64,000 nt of DNA, taken from Propionibacteriales bacterium. GTDB taxonomy: Bacteria; Actinomycetota; Actinomycetes; Propionibacteriales; Nocardioidaceae. Below, in pieces: positions 51,141-59,254 of this stretch; the first letter of the stretch is position 1, and each line of letters opens with the position of its first letter. The translations under genes were made by a program, and so were the position numbers. The stretch spans positions 434,001 to 498,000 of the forward strand of contig JAPLCB010000008.1 in assembly GCA_026392455.1 (NCBI GenBank), in the 5' to 3' direction. The notes beneath the pieces are model-generated. The model ran no database searches and was not told where the DNA came from. It was given only the letters and a program-made list of their open reading frames with translations.

Positions 51141-51887
51141 ATGCCGAGACGCCGGACCCGCCTCACCCGCCGCGGCACTGCTGCGCTCGCCGTCCTGGCC
51201 GTGGTCTCGGTCGGGGTCGTCGCCGCCGTGACCCGGTCCTGGGGGGCCGACTGCACCGTCACCGCCGCAGACCGCGAGGTGTCGCTGGACCGGACCGACG
51301 CCGAAGCGTCGTCCCGGGCGGTTGCCGACGTCGTACGACGCTCCGGCACCGCGAACCAGGCGACCGCGGCCGTGCTCGGCGAGATCGACCTGGACGTCGC
51401 GGACGCCGCGGTGATCGGCAACGCGCTCAGCGGCCGGACCCGCAGCGCGCTGGTCTGCCGGTACGGCGGCGCCCGCGACGGCGAGGAGGACCGGCTCGGC
51501 GCGACCGGGCTCACCCACCGGGCCGAGGCCGTCCGCGACGACGTCCAGACCCGGTTCGGGAAGCTCCCCCTGGGCGGGTTCGCCCCGGGTGGGGTGTCCG
51601 ACGGTCACATGCCCGGGTCCGCGCACTACGACGGCAGGGCGGTCGACATCTTCTTCCGGCCCGTCAACGCGGCCAACAAGCAGCACGGGTGGGCGGTGGC
51701 GCAGTACCTGGTCGCCAACGCCGAACGGCTCAAGGTCAACACCGTCATCTTCGACGCGAAGATCTGGACCAGCCGGCGCAGTGGCTCGGGTTGGCGGGAC
51801 TACACCGTGGACCGTGGGGCGAGATCCGCCGCAACGGTCAAGATCCTCGAGCACCGCGACCACGTCCACGTGGACGTGGCGGACTGA
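51141..51887 (+). CDS. exported protein with M15-like metallopeptidase motif
   Basis: 248 residues, ATG 51141 with GGAGGA just upstream. A twin basic N-terminus (MPRRRTRLTRRG) and membrane/signal segment (TAALAVLAVVSVGVVAAV) precede an extracellular domain. It has a Cys pair (ADCTVTAADREV...LVCRYGG), the His/Asp pattern DGHMPGSAHYDGRAVDIFFR (like SxHxxGxAxD of M15 peptidases), and a C-terminal HRDHVHVDV that could supply the third zinc ligand. This widespread actinobacterial family is normally annotated as hypothetical; peptidoglycan activity is inferred only from the motif. Followed by the DM13 gene 54 bases on. Confidence 0.75.
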   Translation: MPRRRTRLTRRGTAALAVLAVVSVGVVAAVTRSWGADCTVTAADREVSLDRTDAEASSRAVADVVRRSGTANQATAAVLGEIDLDVADAAVIGNALSGRTRSALVCRYGGARDGEEDRLGATGLTHRAEAVRDDVQTRFGKLPLGGFAPGGVSDGHMPGSAHYDGRAVDIFFRPVNAANKQHGWAVAQYLVANAERLKVNTVIFDAKIWTSRRSGSGWRDYTVDRGARSAATVKILEHRDHVHVDVAD

Positions 51888-51940
51888 TCCGTAAGGATCT
51901 CGTGAGGTGTAGATCCGGATCTCGTGCCTAGGCTGGTCCC

Positions 51941-52558
51941 ATGAAGAAACGTGTGCTGTCGACCCTGGCAGCGATCGGTGCCGTCCTGGCAGTCGCCGCG
52001 CTCGCCTTCTTCGAGCCGTGGCGAGCATTCACCAGCAGCACGCTGGACGAGGCCGCGCCCAGCTCGGTGGTCGGCGCGCCGGCCGCGAGGACCACCCCTC
52101 CAGCCCCCGCCGCATCCTCCGGGACCCCGGCATCCACGCCGCGGTCAACCACAGCCCCTGACCCCGCGCCGGCTGCCGCGGCCACCCCGGCGCCGAGCCC
52201 GGCACCGGTCGATCGGGACCTCAGCGTCGGGAGGTTCGTGAACGCCGAGCACGAGACGAACGGGACCGCCCGGATCATCGAGCTCGCTGACGGTCGGCGC
52301 TACCTCCGCCTCGAGGGGTTCTCCACCTCGGACGGCCCCGACGTCCACGTGTGGCTCTCCGAGGCGACCGCGGGCGGTAGCTGGGGCAAGTACGACGACA
52401 ACGGTTACGTGAAGCTCGGCGAGCTGAAGGCCACCGACGGGAACCAGAACTACCTGATCCCCGCCGGAGCGGACATCAGCTCGATGCGCTCGGCAGTGAT
52501 CTGGTGCGACCGGTTCAACGTGGCGTTCGGTGCGGCTCCGGTGAAGCTGGCTGCCTGA
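51941..52558 (+). CDS. DM13 domain exported protein
   Basis: 205 residues. The membrane anchor near the N-terminus (LSTLAAIGAVLAVAALAFFEPW, about 5-26) is followed by an Ala/Pro/Thr-rich spacer (about 45-85). A DM13 domain follows (about 90-205): ARIIELADGRRYLRLEGFST, DVHVWLSEATAG, QNYLIPAGADISSMRSAVIWC, DRFNVAFGAA. DM13 is a small beta-sandwich with a nearly invariant Cys (here in IWCDRFNVAFG), proposed to take part in redox or electron transfer at membranes. Function of this protein is unknown. It is possibly in one unit with the M15-like gene upstream. Confidence 0.87.
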   Translation: MKKRVLSTLAAIGAVLAVAALAFFEPWRAFTSSTLDEAAPSSVVGAPAARTTPPAPAASSGTPASTPRSTTAPDPAPAAAATPAPSPAPVDRDLSVGRFVNAEHETNGTARIIELADGRRYLRLEGFSTSDGPDVHVWLSEATAGGSWGKYDDNGYVKLGELKATDGNQNYLIPAGADISSMRSAVIWCDRFNVAFGAAPVKLAA

Positions 52559-52631
52559 CGGTCTGCTCCGCGGCAGGCGCCGGCACGGCCCACCGAACCC
52601 TTGTCCACAGATGTCGAACCACCCCTGGCGA

Positions 52632-52647
52632 TCGAACATCTGTTCGA
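52632..52647. promoter_or_regulatory. LexA/SOS box
   Basis: TCGAACATCTGTTCGA, a perfect palindrome matching the actinobacterial/Bacillus-type LexA operator (CGAAC-N4-GTTCG), 13 bases upstream of the DUF222/HNH start codon and overlapping its likely -10 region (AATAATCT). Confidence 0.85.
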
Positions 52648-52660
52648 ATAATCTGGGGTC

Positions 52661-53911
52661 ATGACCTCGACTCCCGGCACCACCTCCGCAACCGCGGACC
52701 TGCAGGCGTGCCTGGATCGCCTCGGGGAGCTCGACCTGACGCGGCTGGAGGAGCCCGAGCACGCGGAGCTCCTGCGGACAGTCGGCAGTGCCGTTTCCCG
52801 GTTGTCGGCTTTCCGGATGGCCCTGATCCGCAACGCCGAGTCCGCCGGCCTCGCCCGCAAGGCCGGCCTGGCCAGCACCGGTCAGTGGACGGCGAACGCC
52901 ACGAACGCCGACTCCGCGGCTGCTGAGCGCGAGGCCCGCTTGGCCCACGACCTGGCTCGACTTTCACTGACCGAACAGGCGTTGAGCTGCGGCACGATCA
53001 GCACCGAGCACGCCGCTGTGATCGTCGAGGCCGACCGACAGCTGCCCGCCGCGGTGACGCCGGGGCAACGCGAAGTCGTGGAGACGGCGCTCTTGGGAAA
53101 GGCCCGGGACCTCACTCCGGGAGCGCTGCGGAAGGCAGCCCGCCGCGCCGTCGCCGCCATCGAACCGGATCCGGTCGTAGTCGACGCGCACGAGGACGGG
53201 GTCCTCGCCGCGGAGGAGCGGTTGGCCCGCAGTCGCACCCGCCTCACCCTGCACGACAACGGCGACGGCACCATGACCGGCCGCTTCACGCTGCCGACCC
53301 TGCAGGGTCAACTTCTCCGCAAAATCCTGGAGACCATGACGGCCCCGCGTCGCGGACGGCTCGGCGCGTCCCAGGCCCAGGCCGGGGAGAACACCGGCGA
53401 CGACACCGACTGGGGTCGTGCACGGGGCGAAGCGTTCGGCGAGCTCATCGAGCACCTCCCGACCGAGTACCTGCACCCACGGACGGCTGCAACGCTGGTG
53501 GTCACCTTGAACGACGACACCATGCGCGGAGCCTTGCGCGCCGGACACCTCGACACGGGAGAGTCGCTCAGCTCCGGAGAAGTGCGCCGACTGCTCTGTG
53601 GTGCGGGACTGGTCCCGGCCGTGCTGGGAGGACAGTCACTACCGCTGGATCTTGGCCGCTCCTCGCGGTTGTTCACCGAACCCCAGCGGACGGCCCTCGG
53701 CTTGACGCACTCCTCGTGCGCCGCAGACGGGTGCGACCGTCCGTTTGCCTGGTGCGAGCTGCACCACCGAGATCCGTGGGGCCGAGGCGGTCAGACGAAT
53801 CTCGCGGACGCAATCCCGCTGTGCCACTTCCACCACCAACGGATTCACGATCGGGACTACCAGCATCGCTTCGAGCCCGACGGCTCGGTGACCTTCCGAC
53901 GGCGCTGGTGA
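52661..53911 (+). CDS. DUF222/HNH endonuclease family protein (13E12-like), SOS-controlled
   Basis: 416 residues. The N-terminal helical DUF222 domain (about 10-300: LSAFRMALIRNAESAGLARK, ARLAHDLARLSLTEQALSCG, TLQGQLLRKILETMTAPRRG) is followed by a C-terminal HNH domain: SSCAADGCDRPFAWCELHHRD, then TNLADAIPLCHFHHQRIHD, with the Cys pairs and HH motifs of the zinc-stabilised betabetaalpha-metal nuclease. The family corresponds to the mycobacterial 13E12 repeat proteins, several of which have LexA boxes, as this one does. Intact, so probably active. Role unproven: repair or mobile-element nuclease. The convergent gene is the desaturase. Confidence 0.88.
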   Translation: MTSTPGTTSATADLQACLDRLGELDLTRLEEPEHAELLRTVGSAVSRLSAFRMALIRNAESAGLARKAGLASTGQWTANATNADSAAAEREARLAHDLARLSLTEQALSCGTISTEHAAVIVEADRQLPAAVTPGQREVVETALLGKARDLTPGALRKAARRAVAAIEPDPVVVDAHEDGVLAAEERLARSRTRLTLHDNGDGTMTGRFTLPTLQGQLLRKILETMTAPRRGRLGASQAQAGENTGDDTDWGRARGEAFGELIEHLPTEYLHPRTAATLVVTLNDDTMRGALRAGHLDTGESLSSGEVRRLLCGAGLVPAVLGGQSLPLDLGRSSRLFTEPQRTALGLTHSSCAADGCDRPFAWCELHHRDPWGRGGQTNLADAIPLCHFHHQRIHDRDYQHRFEPDGSVTFRRRW

Positions 53912-53933
53912 GTGCGCCGTGAAACGAATCGAA

Positions 53934-55166
53934 CTACGCAGCGAGCGTCTGCTCGCGCTTCTTGCGCTGGTCGTTCAGCTCGATCGCGCGGCGTACCTTC
54001 TTGCCGCCCGTGGTCATCTTGTAGAGCTTGACCAGCTGGCTGGGCAGGTTGCTCGCCTTGGTCTCCTCGACGAACCCGTTCGGGAGCGAGAGCCGGACGA
54101 TCTTGTGCCAGGCCGAGTAGACCTGCTTCGGCAGCGGGGCCGAGATGTAGGTCAGCTGGTACTTGTCGAAGAGCGCCTGCACCTGCGGGGCGATCTCGGC
54201 GTACCGGTTGCTCGGCAGGTCGGGGAAGAGGTGGTGCTCGATCTGGAAGGAGAGGTTCCCGGTCATCAGGTGCAGCAGCGGACCACCGGAGATGTTGGCC
54301 GAGCCGAGCATCTGGCGCAGGTACCACTCGCCACGGGTCTCGCCCTCGATCGAGGCCTTCTCGAAGGTCTCGACACCCTCGGGGAAGTGACCGCACATGA
54401 TCACCGAGTGCGTCCAGAGGTTGCGGACCACGTTGGCCGTGAAGTTCGCGGCCAACGTCGGCACGAACGAGCCGGTCGGGATCGAGAGGGCCGGGTGGAT
54501 CAGGTAGTCCTTGGTGGCCTGCTGGCGGATCTTCCGACCGGTCTGCGCCAGGCGGGCCTTGAAGTCCTCGCTGCGCTTCTCCTTCGGGATCGCCAGGTTC
54601 TTGCCCAGCTCCAGGTCGTAGGCCGCGATGCCGTACTCGAAGAAGCACGCGTTGATGAAGTTCCACAGCGGCTGGGCCAGGTAGAACGGCTGCCAGCGCT
54701 GGTCCTCGTCGACCCGCATGATCCCGTAGCCGAGGTCGTTGTCCTTGCCGACGACGTTCGTGTAGGTGTGGTGCAGCTCGTTGTGCCCGTGCTTCCACTG
54801 GTCCGACGGGCTGGCGTTGTCCCACTCCCAGGTCGTCGAGTGGATCTTCGGGTCGCGCATCCAGTCCCACTGGCCGTGCATGATGTTGTGCCCGATCTCC
54901 ATGTTCTCCAGGATCTTGGCGATGCTCAAGCCGGTGGTCCCGGCGAGCCAGGCCGGCGGGAAGATCGAGAAGAGCAGCAGCGCACGGCTGCCGGCCTCAA
55001 GGCCTCGCTGGGCCTTGATCACCGTGCGGATGTACGCCGCGTCGTCAGCACCGCGGGTGTCCAGGACCCCCTGGCGGATCGCGTCGAGCTCGCGGCCGAG
55101 GGTCTCGATGTCCTCGGCGCTCAGGTGCGCGATCGGGTTGTCGGACTTCTTCTGGATCGTGGTCAT
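53934..55166 (-). CDS. membrane acyl-CoA/fatty acid desaturase, DesA3-like
   Basis: 410-residue di-iron integral membrane desaturase. His boxes: EIGHNIMHGQWDW (HxxxH), WKHGHNELHHTYTN (HxxHH), and FQIEHHLFPDLPSNRYAEI (xxHH). Helical membrane stretches include RALLLFSIFPPAWLAGTT. It is co-translated with a ferredoxin-type reductase (4-base overlap), as in the mycobacterial Rv3230c-DesA3 pair that makes delta-9 oleoyl chains from stearoyl-CoA. The start ATG 55166 is preferred over a frame extending into the reductase. Likely membrane-fluidity role. Confidence 0.92.
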   Translation of the reverse strand: MTTIQKKSDNPIAHLSAEDIETLGRELDAIRQGVLDTRGADDAAYIRTVIKAQRGLEAGSRALLLFSIFPPAWLAGTTGLSIAKILENMEIGHNIMHGQWDWMRDPKIHSTTWEWDNASPSDQWKHGHNELHHTYTNVVGKDNDLGYGIMRVDEDQRWQPFYLAQPLWNFINACFFEYGIAAYDLELGKNLAIPKEKRSEDFKARLAQTGRKIRQQATKDYLIHPALSIPTGSFVPTLAANFTANVVRNLWTHSVIMCGHFPEGVETFEKASIEGETRGEWYLRQMLGSANISGGPLLHLMTGNLSFQIEHHLFPDLPSNRYAEIAPQVQALFDKYQLTYISAPLPKQVYSAWHKIVRLSLPNGFVEETKASNLPSQLVKLYKMTTGGKKVRRAIELNDQRKKREQTLAA

Positions 55167-56290
55167 CGTGCCGCCTTCTCTCCGAGGGTGCACGGCCCTG
55201 CGGCCGCACTGATGCAGGTCTGGATCGGAACTCCGCCGTTGGCCGACGAGATCGGGTCCGCGGTGGTGATGGTGCCGTTGCGCAGGTCGCGGACGGCACC
55301 TTCCTTCAAGGGCAGGACGCAGCCGAAGCAGACGCCCATCCGGCAGCCGCTCGGCATCAAGGCCCCGGCTGCCTCGGCGACGTCGAGCAGCGGGGTGGAG
55401 CCGTCGGCGTCGACGGTGATGCCACCGACGGTCAAGGTGCCGCCGTCGCCGGCTTCGACCCAGGCGGCCCGGAACTGCTCGGTGAACAACGGAGTGGTCA
55501 GGTACGCCGTGAGCGCATCCAGAAGCCCTCCGGGACCGCACGCGTACGTCGTCCGCTCAGCCAGGTCCGGGACCAGGGTGCCGAGGTCGTTGACGTCGAG
55601 GATGCCGTGCTGGTCGTCGTACCGGGGGACCAGGGTGATCGCGCCGTGGGTGGCGAGCTCGCGCAGGTTGTCGAGGAAGATCGAGTCAGGCTCGGTCGGG
55701 GCGATGTGCACGACGACGATGTCGAGGTGGGCGCTGCGGGGCAGGTCGACCACACCGGAGTCCGTGACCGGGAACAGGTTGCGCAGCATGCCGATCACCG
55801 GCGTGACGCCGGATCCGGCGGTGACGAAGAGAAGCTTCGTGGCCGAGGGGTCCAGGACGAAGTCGCCGGTCGCCTGCTCGAGGTGGACCAGCGTGCCCGG
55901 TCGGGCCACGTGGACCAGGTGGTTGCTGACCTTGCCGTCCGGCACCGCCTTGACGGTGATCGAGATCAGGCCGTCGGCGCGAGGCCCGTGGGTCAGCGAG
56001 TAGGCGCGCCACTCACGGACGCCGTCGACGTCGATGCCGATCCGGACGTACTGGCCGGGCACGTGGCCGGCCCAGTCGACTCCGGGCTTGAGCACGATGG
56101 TCGCGGCATCCTTGGTCTCCGGCTGAACAGCCACGATGCGGGCGCGCAGGTCGGTGCCGGAGCGGAGCGGGGCGACGAGGTCGAGGTAGTCGGCCGGCAG
56201 CAGCGGAGTGGTCGCTGCCTCGGCGAGGCGTCCCAGCCGGGAGCGCAGGGAAGCGTTCCGCGCGGCGGGGCGAAGAAGGGTGTCGGTCAT
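55163..56290 (-). CDS. FAD/NAD(P)-[2Fe-2S] ferredoxin reductase partner of the desaturase
   Basis: 375 residues from ATG 56290. An FAD-binding barrel (VPGQYVRIGID, REWRAYSLTHGP) and an NAD(P) domain (LLFVTAGSGVTPVIGMLRNL, TYACGPGGLLDAL) are followed by a plant-type 2Fe-2S domain (SGCRMGVCFGCVLPL and a later Cys in IQTCIS). It passes electrons to the desaturase di-iron centre, like Rv3230c. First gene of the two-gene operon; divergent from a PucR regulator with an operator between them. Confidence 0.92.
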   Translation of the reverse strand: MTDTLLRPAARNASLRSRLGRLAEAATTPLLPADYLDLVAPLRSGTDLRARIVAVQPETKDAATIVLKPGVDWAGHVPGQYVRIGIDVDGVREWRAYSLTHGPRADGLISITVKAVPDGKVSNHLVHVARPGTLVHLEQATGDFVLDPSATKLLFVTAGSGVTPVIGMLRNLFPVTDSGVVDLPRSAHLDIVVVHIAPTEPDSIFLDNLRELATHGAITLVPRYDDQHGILDVNDLGTLVPDLAERTTYACGPGGLLDALTAYLTTPLFTEQFRAAWVEAGDGGTLTVGGITVDADGSTPLLDVAEAAGALMPSGCRMGVCFGCVLPLKEGAVRDLRNGTITTADPISSANGGVPIQTCISAAAGPCTLGEKAAR

Positions 56291-56354
56291 GTACCAAGAG
56301 TGACGGGACGGATCGTCCAAAGCCTGACCCAGGGACGTGAATCTAGGCGTACTA

Positions 56355-56373
56355 TTTGTTCTCTCCGAACAAA
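56355..56373. promoter_or_regulatory. inverted-repeat operator between the desaturase operon and pucR
   Basis: TTTGTTCTCTCCGAACAAA: perfect 7-base arms with a 5-base centre, 13 bases upstream of the PucR start and 65 bases upstream of the reductase start. Likely site of autoregulation and control of the desaturase pair. Confidence 0.65.
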
Positions 56374-56385
56374 AGAACCGAGGCG

Positions 56386-57552
56386 ATGATGAAGGCCGAG
56401 GAAGTGCCTCTCCGGCTTCCGGTGGAGATCGTCGACGCCATGCGCACCGGCATGGCGGGCGTCGCCGAGCAGACCATCGCGGTCGTCATCAGCGAGGTCC
56501 CCAGCTACCGCGACCCGTTCGCCGGCGAGATGGGCCGCAACATCGAGGTCGCCGTGAAGGTCGCCCTCGACGGCTTCCTCGATCTCGCGTCACGCACCGA
56601 GGGCATCGGCGCGGGCGACCAGATCGAGGCAGTTCTCGAGGCGGCGTACGCGCTGGGGCGCGGCGAGGCCCGCAGCGGCCGGACGATGGACGCGCTCGCC
56701 CAGGCCTACCGGGTCGGCGCCCGCGTCGCCTGGCGGGAGATGAGCGCGGCGGCCGTCAGCAACGGACTGCCCGCGACCACCGTGGCCCGGCTCGCCGAGC
56801 TGGTCTTCGCCTACATCGACGAGCTCTCGGACGCGAGCGTCAGCGGGCACGCCGAGGAGCTCGCCACGTCGGGGCGGCTCCGACAGCAGCGGCTGGACCG
56901 GCTCTCCGCGCGGCTGCTCGACGGATCGCCGGAGGTCGACCTGGTCGCCGCCGCCGAGAGGGCTGACTGGGATCCGCCGAAGTTCCTGACCGGGGTGATC
57001 CTGGCGGAGGCGAAGGTCCGCTCCCTGCGCAAGCTGCTCGACACCCGCACGCTGCACCTGCCCGACGACCTCGCGGCGCTCGACCTCGAGGACGGCTTCA
57101 CCTCGCTGCTGGTGCCGGCCGGTTCGGGACGGGAACGACGGGTGCTGCTGCGCGTGCTCGCCGACGCCCAGGCCGTTCTCGGACCGCCGCGGCCGTGGAC
57201 CCGGGCCGGGTCGTCGTACCAGCGCGCCCGGCAGGCGCACCGCCTCGGGCTGCGCGGCGATACCGATCTGCACCTCGCCCAGCTGATCGTCGGTGCCGAC
57301 AACGACGCGCTCACGGACCTGCGCGAGCGGGTGCTCGGGCCCCTGGCGGAGCTGACTCCCGCGTCCCGGGAGAAGCTGGTCGACACCTTGCGCGCCTGGT
57401 TGCTGCACCAGGGCCGCCGTGACGACATCGCCGGTTCGTTGTTCGTGCACCCGCAGACGGTCCGGTACCGGATGGGCCAGCTCCGCGACCTGTACGGCGA
57501 CCGGCTCACCGACCCGGAGTTCGTCCGGGACGCGACGGTCGCCCTGGCCTGA
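56386..57552 (+). CDS. PucR family transcriptional regulator
   Basis: 388 residues from ATG 56386 (ATG 56389 is equally possible); GAGG lies 4-7 bases upstream. A long N-terminal sensing region (RLPVEIVDAMRTGMAGVAEQ, GRTMDALAQAYRVGARVAWR) and middle GGDEF-like CdaR/PucR region precede the C-terminal PucR HTH: RAWLLHQGRRDDIAGSLFVH, PQTVRYRMGQLRDLYGDRL. The family often senses purine or fatty-acid-related ligands. Divergent from the desaturase-reductase operon; likely its regulator (inference from the shared inverted repeat). Confidence 0.88.
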   Translation: MMKAEEVPLRLPVEIVDAMRTGMAGVAEQTIAVVISEVPSYRDPFAGEMGRNIEVAVKVALDGFLDLASRTEGIGAGDQIEAVLEAAYALGRGEARSGRTMDALAQAYRVGARVAWREMSAAAVSNGLPATTVARLAELVFAYIDELSDASVSGHAEELATSGRLRQQRLDRLSARLLDGSPEVDLVAAAERADWDPPKFLTGVILAEAKVRSLRKLLDTRTLHLPDDLAALDLEDGFTSLLVPAGSGRERRVLLRVLADAQAVLGPPRPWTRAGSSYQRARQAHRLGLRGDTDLHLAQLIVGADNDALTDLRERVLGPLAELTPASREKLVDTLRAWLLHQGRRDDIAGSLFVHPQTVRYRMGQLRDLYGDRLTDPEFVRDATVALA

Positions 57553-57559
57553 CCGCTGG

Positions 57560-58720
57560 TTACTCCGGCTGGACCGCCGCGCCGCTCTCGATCAGCGCGT
57601 CGACATCGTCGATGCCCCACGCGGCCAGTGCCTCCCGGGTGTGCTGCCCGGCACCGGCCGACGGCGGCAGGCCGAGGGTCGCGCCGGTGCGCGAGAACCG
57701 CGGGGCCGGCGCCGGCTGCATCCGGCCGTGGTGCTCGACGAAGATCTCGCGGCTCTTCATGTGCGGGTGCTCGAAAGCCTCGGTCAGCGGGATGATCGGC
57801 GCGACGCAGGCGTCGGTGCCGTCAAAGATCTCGCACCACTCGGCCTGGGTCTTCTCGGCGAACTTCGCGGTGAAGACCGCGCGCAGCTCGTCGACCTTCG
57901 AGAAGTCCCAGCGGTCCGGCGCGCTCTCGCGTACGTCGAGCAGGTCGAGCAGGATCTCGTAGAACTGCGGCTCCAGCGCACCGACCGACATGTGCCGGCC
58001 GTCGGCGGTCTCGTAGATGTCGTAGTACGGGGCGCCCCCGTCCAGGAGGTTCGCGGCGCGTTTCTCCTGGTAGTTGCCACCCTCGAGGAACGCGGCCGTC
58101 ATCGCGTTCAGGTTCGCGGTGCCGTCGACGATCGCCGCGTCGACGACCTGGCCCTGGCCGGAGACCTTGGCCTCCAGCAGGGCGGCCAGGATCCCGATCA
58201 CCAGGTACGTCGAACCACCACCGAAGTCACCGACCAGGTTCGCCGGGAACTGGGGCTTGCCGGGCACCTGACCGAGCCCGAAGAGGGTCCCGGTGATGGC
58301 GATGTAGTTCATGTCGTGGCCGGCGGCCTGCGACCACGCGCCGGTCTGGCCCCACCCGGTCATCCGCCCGTAGACGAGCTTCGGGTTGCGGGCGAAGCAG
58401 TCGTCGGGGCCGAGGCCCATCCGCTCGGTGACGCCGGGGCGCATGCCCTCGACCAGGACGTCGGCGGTCTCGACGAGCTTGAGGACGGTCTCGACCGCGG
58501 CCGGGTCCTTGAGGTTGAGCGCGACGCTGGGACGGCCGCGGTTGAGGAAGTCGTGGGTGCCGCCGGTGAGGGCCTGACCCCCCGGACGCTCGACGCGGAT
58601 GATGTCCGCGCCGAGGTCGGCGAGGATCATGCAGGCGTGCGGGCTCGGGCCGATGCCGGCGATCTCGACGACCTTGATTCCCTTGAGCGGGCCGGTGCCC
58701 TGTCCCAGTTCGATAGTCAT
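57560..58720 (-). CDS. mcr: alpha-methylacyl-CoA racemase (CaiB/BaiF family)
   Basis: 386-residue CoA-transferase III fold enzyme that epimerises 2-methylacyl-CoAs for branched-chain/sterol side-chain oxidation. Catalytic signature residues of MCR/AMACR are present: His in GHDMNYIAITG, Asp in NLVGDFGGGS, Glu in YDIYETADGRHMSVGALEPQ. Other typical segments: ILADLGADIIRVERPG, FLNRGRPSVALNLKDPA, VLVEGMRPGVTERMGLGP. Start ATG 58720. It carries the TGACAG-N5-CTGTCA operator 10 bases upstream, tying it to fadA-fadB and the five-gene acyl-CoA operon. Confidence 0.94.
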   Translation of the reverse strand: MTIELGQGTGPLKGIKVVEIAGIGPSPHACMILADLGADIIRVERPGGQALTGGTHDFLNRGRPSVALNLKDPAAVETVLKLVETADVLVEGMRPGVTERMGLGPDDCFARNPKLVYGRMTGWGQTGAWSQAAGHDMNYIAITGTLFGLGQVPGKPQFPANLVGDFGGGSTYLVIGILAALLEAKVSGQGQVVDAAIVDGTANLNAMTAAFLEGGNYQEKRAANLLDGGAPYYDIYETADGRHMSVGALEPQFYEILLDLLDVRESAPDRWDFSKVDELRAVFTAKFAEKTQAEWCEIFDGTDACVAPIIPLTEAFEHPHMKSREIFVEHHGRMQPAPAPRFSRTGATLGLPPSAGAGQHTREALAAWGIDDVDALIESGAAVQPE

Positions 58721-58730
58721 GGCGGGATCA

Positions 58731-58747
58731 TGACAGATTCACTGTCA
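58731..58747. promoter_or_regulatory. operator TGACAG-N5-CTGTCA (AMACR)
   Basis: TGACAGATTCACTGTCA, same half-sites and spacing as at 42476 and 51056, 10 bases before the AMACR start codon. Confidence 0.8.
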
Positions 58748-58763
58748 GCGTCCAGGGGCGGTC

Positions 58764-59225
58764 TCAGTGCAGCGCGTGCGCCGCTGCGTGTCCCTTGCCG
58801 CGCGCGATCATCCACCGGTTGACCGGGACGGTGACCACGAACGCGATCGCCAGCGCGGCGACCAGGCTCGACCAGAACAGGGCGGAGGAGAGCCCGGCCT
58901 CCATGGCGCCGGGCACGGTCAGCATGAAGCCGTTGTCGATCACTTCCATGACCAGGATCGACACCGTGTCGGCCGCGAGCGCCAACCGGACCGCCGCGGG
59001 TACGGCGAGCCCGGAGCGACGAGCAGCCCCGAAGGTCAGCAGGTAGCCGAAGAAGAACGCCAGCCCGACGGCCAGGGCGATGCTCGCGGTGTCGCCCCAG
59101 CCCCACCAGGTGGCGAGCACCAGGCCGAGGACCTCGCCGATGGCGCAGCCGGTGAGGCAGTGCAGGGTCGCGTTGGCGGCGGTGCGCCAGGACGAGTCGT
59201 GATGAGTGTGGTGATGAGCTTCCAT
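58764..59225 (-). CDS. DUF4396 membrane protein with His-rich N-terminus
   Basis: 153 residues. It begins MEAHHHTHHDSSWR, a metal-binding-looking His cluster, followed by about four membrane helices (IALAVGLAFFFGYLLTF, LALAADTVSILVMEVIDNGF, WSSLVAALAIAFVVTV) typical of DUF4396. Directly upstream is a CsoR-like palindrome and a strong GGAGGTGG ribosome site. Family of unknown function, sometimes found near copper-handling genes. A copper-related role is therefore plausible but rests on the operator and His cluster only. Confidence 0.85.
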   Translation of the reverse strand: MEAHHHTHHDSSWRTAANATLHCLTGCAIGEVLGLVLATWWGWGDTASIALAVGLAFFFGYLLTFGAARRSGLAVPAAVRLALAADTVSILVMEVIDNGFMLTVPGAMEAGLSSALFWSSLVAALAIAFVVTVPVNRWMIARGKGHAAAHALH

Positions 59226-59237
59226 GCCACCTCCAAC

Positions 59238-59254
59238 ATACCCCTAGGGGGTAT
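59238..59254. promoter_or_regulatory. CsoR/RcnR-type operator
   Basis: ATACCCCTAGGGGGTAT: near-perfect palindrome (ATACCCC/GGGGTAT arms) matching the C/G-run operators recognised by copper-sensing CsoR repressors. It starts right after the OsmC stop and ends 12 bases before the DUF4396 start. No csoR gene is in the window. Confidence 0.6.
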
